Source: Lanius collurio
Lineage: Eukaryota > Chordata > Aves > Passeriformes > Laniidae
Direction of reading: 5' to 3'
DNA: 64,000 nucleotides
NCBI GenBank assembly: GCA_020086605.1
Contig: JACBWW010000021.1
Coordinates: 1,396,209 to 1,460,208 of the forward strand
Within the stretch, counting starts at the first letter, position 1; the number at the start of each line of letters is the position of its first letter. The position numbers and the translations under genes are program-made. The notes beneath the pieces were generated by a model. It made no database searches. It was not told where the DNA came from and worked only from the letters and a program-made list of their open reading frames with translations. This document shows, one piece after another, positions 57,901 to 64,000 of this stretch.

Positions 57901-60900
57901 AAGATTCAAAGACTCTGGATTCTGCAGCCATGGGGGATTTGGGGCTTCCTGTCAGCAGAAGTAGCTCTATTTGCACTCAGTGTGCAAGAAGTGATCACTT
58001 GAGCTAAAGCAGCACTAGGTCTGCAGAGCTAACAGCATGCAATGGGATAGCTCTGATCCACACAAAAAGAGCTTGTGGGACAGATATGTGTGAACTGAAC
58101 TGTGCAATACAGTATTACATTTCTGGCTGAGAATTTTTTTCAAATTTTGAGTTTCCTACAGTGGATTATTTTGAATGCTACTTCACTGTCTGATCTGTTT
58201 ACTGGTTAGGATGTTTATTTTTCCTGAAGAAAAACAATAAATGTTTTATGAAAGCAGCTTAAGACTAATGTAAGAAAATCAAAGGAAAATCCTAAAATGA
58301 ACTCTTCTTGCTTTAGGGCAGAGAATATGGCCATTGGATCCTAGTGTTCCACTCATGTGGGCAAGTCTTGTTGTTGTGAAATGTTACCCGAGTGCCAAGT
58401 TGCTGCAGATATCTGTATAACCATTTCTTTGTCTCACTGTAGCAGTTGGTTATCAGTGTGGCCTGTGCAGTGTTCACTCCCAAGCCTGCAGGCACAAAGG
58501 CTGGCAGTCATTTGCCCAGTCACAGCCACCTCAGGCTTTGTCCCTAGTTTACTGCTGCCTTTCCAAAAAAAGGCACAGCTCTCCTGAAGATCCAGCTTTG
58601 TGCAGATGTCTTGGATGCATAGGATATCTAAAGTAGCTGTAGAAAGTTGTGTTTAGGCGTAATACCGAATACTCACTTGTACTTATCCATTCAAGGACTG
58701 TTCAGGCAATGGCAAGACAAAGCCTTTATACTTCAAGGAGGAAGACTTCTCACCTTCTTAGCTGGCTTTGTATTCTGCTGTCTTTGTGTAGAGAAATGCT
58801 CTCAAACATAAACAGTGGCACGTAATAAACTCACAAGGAAGGTTCCCTCATGCATTCATTTATATGGTCAGGAAGTCCTTTGGCCATGAGCACTGAGCAC
58901 GGCAGAGCTCAGGAGTGTGGCTTGTAGGGCACAGGGACATGCAAGACTGCAGATGGGGGGGGATGCTTACGCATACAGTGGTCAATCAGCAGCCATCCAG
59001 ACAGAAGTGGGCCATGCTTGTCACCAGTCAGTGCTTGGAATCACAGAGGTTTTCCAGCCCAAGTGACAAAGCATTAGAGCACAGCAGCATGAGGGGAAGC
59101 TTCTGCTTCCTCCCTGATACACATAATTGTGAGCCAGGCTCTGTCCCTGGCTGATTATCTAGAGTCCCAGACAGTGTCTCTTTGACTGGAATCTGGAAGA
59201 CAATATCTGTGATATATCTTTGGGCCCTTTTCAGACACCCACATGCTATCAAATAACCAACAAACCACTTATGTAATCCTCAGGTGCTCCATTGTCCTGG
59301 CACCTTTGCTGAGAAAAGTCCCTCCTTCCTGTGAGCAGAGAGCAGCCACATGAAGCTTTCAGGACCCTATTCTGCTAAGCAATTATTTAACTCAGACATC
59401 ATGAGACTTAATTTTTGTGGATGCAAGCTGCAGTAACTCTACTCTGTTTCCACCACCTCGTCTGGAGGAGGGAGGAGGTGTGAATTCATGACTTTTTACC
59501 CAAAAAGCCGATAAAATGGTCTCTGTTGGCCGCCATGGTATTATTCAACTTCCACATTCCCAAAGGAGTTTAATCTCAGCAATGAAAAGGCAGGAGACAA
59601 TTGCAAGGCTTTTGGCCAGTAAATTCATTCCAAATCCTTGAGTGCCTAGATTTGAAGGCTTTTAAATCCAAGAGGACTCACAAAATGCAGTTTGGCCTTT
59701 GCACTTTCAACAATGAGCCATGAAACTAACACCCTGGACCAGTTCTAGTCTCTGTTCATAGGAATTTACCCATGCACCAGTAACTTTATTATAACTTCAC
59801 AAAAGTCAATCAAGTGGTGAAGCTTCCACACTGAAATTATTAAAGAGAGGAACTTCTGTCATGCCAGACTGCAAACGAAGCTTAGGGGAAAAGCTTCAAG
59901 CCTGGAAGAAGAAAGTTCCCAGTTATTCAGGGTAGCTCATACGTCCAGAGCCTGTTTTTAATCATAACTCCTACAAGCTCATTACATAGCTCATGCTTTA
60001 CTACTTGGATAGTAGTTGCCAATTGGATGAAAATCTGACTTGGTATTTTCCAGTTGATGGGAAAGTTTTCTGAAGGATATTTTCTTGAGCAGCACAACAG
60101 CTTAGTTTGAGCCTTCCTAGAAAAGAAACACAGAAATTGTTGCTTCCATTAAATGAACTCACTCTCTTTAGACAGTGTGAGGTTCATGCCAATACCTTGC
60201 TGAACCCTCTCAAACTATCAGGGCTGTTATCAGGGCTGTTTTAGACACAGGTGGAAAATGTAATTGCTAAGAGTGGCATATTTTCTTGGAATGGCAAAAC
60301 AGCCCTGCTGCTCACTGCCTTTGTCTCTACTACTTGCCTCCTCAACTTGTACCAGCCCCCACATCAACCACACACCTTCTTGGGGGTGGAGGCAAAGTCT
60401 GTGTGGTGTTGGTGGGGGCTCCTGGTGCTCTGGAATGTGACTTGTGCCAACATGTCCTACAATACAGTGCTATTTACTGCTCAGCCTTGATGTGGCAAGA
60501 CAGTTTTGTCTGCATCCCTGAGCAGCTTTGAGCTAGCTCAAAGCCTGGCACTTTTTTGTGGAGTCCCTTTGGCACAGCTGATTGCACAAGCAAATCCAGA
60601 TACTCCTGAAGTGGAACCTGTTTATAACAAAACACCCAACTATTTTAATTTGAATCTTAAAAGAAGAGAGAAAATATAGATCCCTGTCATCCCCTCTCAT
60701 GGTTTCATTCTTACTTCACTCTTCAGCTGTATCTGAACCACAATGAACGAATTTCAGCCCCTGCCTCAATGTGGACCAAAGTGCACTGCACTTAATTGAT
60801 ACCAATAGAACAAAGGTCTCGAAATAAGATTTGGCTTAAGGTTAGAGTGTGGAAGAAAAGAACCCTCTTTTCAGCTGCAATATGGTATCTTGAGTGCTGA

Positions 60901-61884
60901 TGGCAGAGAAAGCGAGCATGACCTATCAGTGCAGAGGACACAGAAAACATTGTATGTTTCTCTCCTCTTGTGCTTCTGTGGCCACACTGCAATAAATAGA
61001 ACAGCTGGCTGATTTCTCTGTGGCAGTTTGACAATCCTATCAAAGGGGATTTCTCTGCATAGCTGTGTGAGGGATGAAGAGACAGAGTAATTTGTCATGG
61101 ATGTCCCAAGATGAGTAAGTTTTGGTCCTATTTTCCTCTTTTGAATAGTGAGCACAATCCAGTGAACAGGGCATATATTCTGCTAACACTGAACCTCTTA
61201 AAAATCTTATACAGTTGTGTGACATGAAGCAGAAAAATTATTCTTGCAAAGATAAAAGCTGATCAGATAAGCTTGTATGTTGCACTAAAATTAGTAGTGC
61301 TTCGAGTCTCAATCTCCAGATACTTTGGAAGCTGAAGAACTGAAGACTATCTGGTTCATTAGTGGAATGTCTGTTCAGCTTGATTCTAATACTTGATAGT
61401 GCGAGGGCCAGAACTCTGAGCCAGAATAAATACATTAAATTTGGTGTTTCTTTCATTCTTGAACAATGGCCCTGGTTTGTGAAACACTTAGTTGCTCAAA
61501 GAATGACACATTAAATCACCAAAAGTGAGAGTTGTAACATGGAGAGGGAGTGAAGCCTCTTTGTCACAGGTGAGAAGGTAGGACAAAAGCAGCATTCCTC
61601 AGCTTTATTTTTTTATGGCCAAAACAAGTAAGATCTGTCAGATTCTTCTGGCTCTCTGATCATGCCTGAGGTGCTTGGGTGTGATGACCAAAAGTATTTA
61701 TCATGACCACAGTGTTATTTGTCCTGTAGTTACAGCTGGGTTTTTTACTTGGATAACACGTGTCTCAACAGGGAAGTCTGGGCATTCTTCAGAGATGGAG
61801 CAGGAAAGAAGAGAAAGATCTCGCCTTGTCTTGTCTGGTTCAGCTGAATCACAGTCCCAGCAATCACACAAATTTTTCCTCAAC

Positions 61885-61947
61885 AGGGAGGAAGAGGGGA
61901 CAAGAGAGAGGAGATAGAAGGAGAGAGGACAGAAAGAAGGAAAGAAG
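61885..61947 (+). repeat. polypurine tract
   Basis: About 63 bp of mostly A/G (GGA, GAGA and GAAAG runs) with a few pyrimidine interruptions, downstream of CRABP1. Its complement yields the Ser/Leu/Phe-rich minus-strand open frame 62291-61701, which I do not regard as coding. Confidence 0.65.
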
Positions 61948-62178
61948 CAGAGTTCTGGGTTCGAAAGAACAGCTCTGTGAAAGGTCTTGCCATCCACTTG
62001 CTCTCCATCCCTTTGTGTTGCCCTGGGAGGTATTCCCTGACAGCACAGGACCTGACAGTGGCAGGGAAACTCCACACTGACTTCAGCAGAGGATAGAAAG
62101 TGTTTCAGTCCTAACCAAAGCACTGTTGGGTTTTCAATTAGAAACGCTCCCAAATGGCTGTGAGTTATGCCCAATAAG

Positions 62179-62184
62179 TTTAAT
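62179..62184 (-). terminator. CRABP1: candidate CRABP1 polyadenylation signal (ATTAAA)
   Basis: ATTAAA on the minus strand about 255 nt past the CRABP1 stop. A canonical AATAAA also overlaps the stop codon itself (62441-62436) and another lies at 61609-61604, so the used site is uncertain. Confidence 0.35.
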
Positions 62185-62438
62185 AACTGAGGAAACCATA
62201 GCAAGTGACAACTACAAAATACAAAGCAGACATGAAAATTGATGGCATAAAAGTGGGAAGGAATAGTGTCTGAAATGAAAAATGAAAGCAAAATACACTA
62301 AACAGAAGATCTGGGTTCAGATATAACAAACACAGTCACATACAACACCGCATTAGTAACAGCACACACAGATACTCGTTATACTGGGGGTTTTCACAGT
62401 TTTCCACTTCATCCCAGATGACAAGTAAATCGATGTTT

Positions 62439-62489
62439 TTATTCTCTTACATAAATTCTTGTGCACACAACATCATCAGCACCAAAGGT
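62439..62489 (-). CDS. CRABP1: cellular retinoic acid-binding protein 1, terminal exon (partial gene)
   Basis: CRABP1 is a cytosolic lipocalin-fold carrier of all-trans retinoic acid. A polypyrimidine acceptor (TTTTCCAG|) is followed by 17 codons reading TFGADDVVCTRIYVRE and a TAA stop, the CRABP1 C-terminus as I remember it from mammals. The Arg-x-Tyr pair (R-I-Y) that holds the retinoate carboxylate is present. A 51-nt phase-0 last exon is typical of the FABP/CRABP family. Exons 1-3 are not visible up to 64000, so the gene continues beyond the window. Orientation and position match CRABP1 upstream of IREB2 in human. Confidence 0.93.
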   Translation of the reverse strand, partial: TFGADDVVCTRIYVRE

Positions 62490-64000
62490 CTGGAAAATAA
62501 ATAAAAATCAATCAGAAGAGGTAGAACCAGCAAACATTTAACACAATTTCAAAGCGTTATTTTTACTAAAGTAATTAGTTCTGCAACAGAAATATTTTTT
62601 CTTATGTCTTTTGACAGATGAGAGTAAAGAAAGAAGACATTTAGAAAGAGGAATGCAATGTAAATGACCTGTTTTTCAAGGCAGGATGGATTCTGTCAGA
62701 ATGATAAATGATGCATAAATTCTCTTTTTCTGTAGTTTCTTGGCATGAATTGATAAATAAACATGAGAAAAGAAAGTGAATTTGGAATGTACTGTTGTTT
62801 TGTTTAGAAAGAGTTGCAGCACTTTGAACTAGAAATGCTGAGGGTGGAATTCAGATGGCATGTTCCAAAGGTATTCTTTGATATCTGCAGATATAAATCC
62901 AAGCGGGCAAATGAAGTCAGTGGAGGAAAGAGGAAGACCAGGAGAAAGTATGCCTATAAACAAAATGCTGCTGTAAGCTGCTGACACCCCATGCTGGCAC
63001 ACCAAATCCTCTCTTCCAGGCTGGACTGTGGGCAGTGTCAATGACAACCTTCTTTCAGGACACTGTGACCTTACCCAGTGAGTTTGTTAACGATGATAAG
63101 GATCTGAAATGTCGTACAGTTTATTGGGACATGGAGGCAGGACACTGATTGTGGCAGCTGTCTGAGAAAACCATCGGAATCCCAAAGTGTTTGCATGTAA
63201 TTTCAGGTCTGGCAGGCTAACATTTAAGCAATTAAACAGGAAGGAAACAATGGGGGCAAGAGTGAGGAAATTCAGACTGCAAAAAACTTCATGTTCAGCT
63301 ACCCTGACAGACAGTTTTGGCTCTCAGCACTAACGAGCTCTGAGGTGGGATGTCTGGTTGTGGTCCCTGCCAAGGTCTCACTGAAAAGCACACATTTAGA
63401 ACTACCCCAGTGTGTTATGAAAATTCAGCTGGGCTATTTGTTTTAATGCTTTCTACACCTGTTTTGGCCGACACTTTGAAAGAACTTGGCTTTAAAACTG
63501 ACTCTGGCTCATATTTTGTTCACTTTGTTGGGGAGACAAGTCTGTTAGTATTTTGGAGATACAGACTTTGTTTTTATGTGAATCAATATCACATCAGTGT
63601 TTAATATACATTTTTAGCTTATACATGAATACATCTGAAAATTAACATTAAAGGATGTGGATAGTTCTCTACTCTCCACAGCACCAGCTGCAAATACCCT
63701 TACTATGGCTTCCTTCAATATTTCCAAAGTATCCACAAAGGTAAAATTATTTCAGCAGGAGCTTTGCTAGAGAAAGGAATTAAGAGTCAAGACTATCCAG
63801 GGCTCAAGGTTGTCTGTGGAGACTGCAAGGTCCCTGTGACAGTGCTTGTCTTTCACATTCAGGCACTGCCACGCACAGTGAGCTTTGGGTCCCCTGCTGC
63901 TATTTCAACACAAATCATGAACAGTAGTAAAACAGTCCCTGTGTAGTGTTCTTCCAGAGCTGGCACAGCCCCAGTCTGACAGTTGGAGCTGCACAGCCAT
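62490..64000 (-). other. CRABP1: CRABP1 intron 3 (part)
   Basis: Sequence on the 5' side of the terminal exon. I found no exon-3-like coding segment (LATWENENKIHCTQTLLEGD region) in either strand, so the intron runs past the window end. Nothing else is recognised. Confidence 0.75.

Larger units (their letters stand above)
42870..62170. other. gene-free interval between IREB2 and CRABP1
   Basis: About 19 kb with no exon I can support. Its open frames (up to 165 codons, plus strand 46795-47292) match no family I recognise. Short purine-rich tracts occur at 48862-48900 and 61885-61947. A tRNA-A-box-like doublet lies at 43264-43324. Composition is moderate, with no CpG island. Any function as regulatory or lncRNA sequence would be inference. 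Confidence 0.55.

Noticed and set aside
61701..62291. 196-codon minus-strand open frame
   Set aside because: It lies downstream of CRABP1 and is partly the complement of a polypurine tract, giving Ser/Leu/Phe-rich low-complexity sequence.

Overview
The window is vertebrate nuclear DNA, most likely avian. Introns are compact, interspersed repeats are very sparse and the one recognisable transposon is a CR1-type LINE fragment. Four protein-coding genes can be reconstructed from splice sites and reading phase, all on the minus strand: CRABP1 (last exon only), IREB2, HYKK and PSMA4. This is the order and relative orientation I recall for the human 15q25.1 block CRABP1-IREB2-HYKK-PSMA4-CHRNA5. The CpG-rich sequence beside the N-gap at the left edge lies where CHRNA5 should begin, but I could not prove a CHRNA5 exon.

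Layout, left to right: 1-74 N-gap; 75-377 GC-rich island (possible CHRNA5 promoter); 378-5.9 kb AT-rich intergenic; PSMA4 (coding 10945 down to 6134, 8 coding exons, 261 aa); PSMA4 CpG-island promoter about 10.83-11.43 kb; a 67-bp minisatellite 11454-12003; HYKK (coding 16561 down to 12215, 4 coding exons, 373 aa) with its promoter island at 17.0-17.4 kb; IREB2 (coding 42002 down to 22004, 22 coding exons, 965 aa) with a long 3'UTR to about 18.9 kb and a CpG-island promoter at 42.0-42.5 kb; a degraded CR1 fragment 42486-42866; a roughly 19-kb gene-free interval; the terminal coding exon of CRABP1 at 62439-62489; and CRABP1 intron 3 to the window end.

The three complete models each keep phase across every junction, use GT-AG introns throughout, and end at the length I recall for the human protein (PSMA4 261, HYKK 373) or two residues longer (IREB2 965 against 963). 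The genes do not form one pathway: proteasome core subunit, hydroxylysine kinase, iron-responsive RNA-binding regulator and retinoic-acid carrier. They are linked by ancient synteny.

I see no prokaryote-style system, CRISPR array, prophage or intact mobile element, and no convincing undescribed system. The points most worth a second look are the cluster of TCTCGCGAGA palindromes in the IREB2 promoter, an out-of-frame upstream ATG overlapping the IREB2 start, the minisatellite between HYKK and PSMA4, a 37-bp near-identical repeat pair inside PSMA4 introns, and residue differences in the IREB2 and HYKK active-site motifs.
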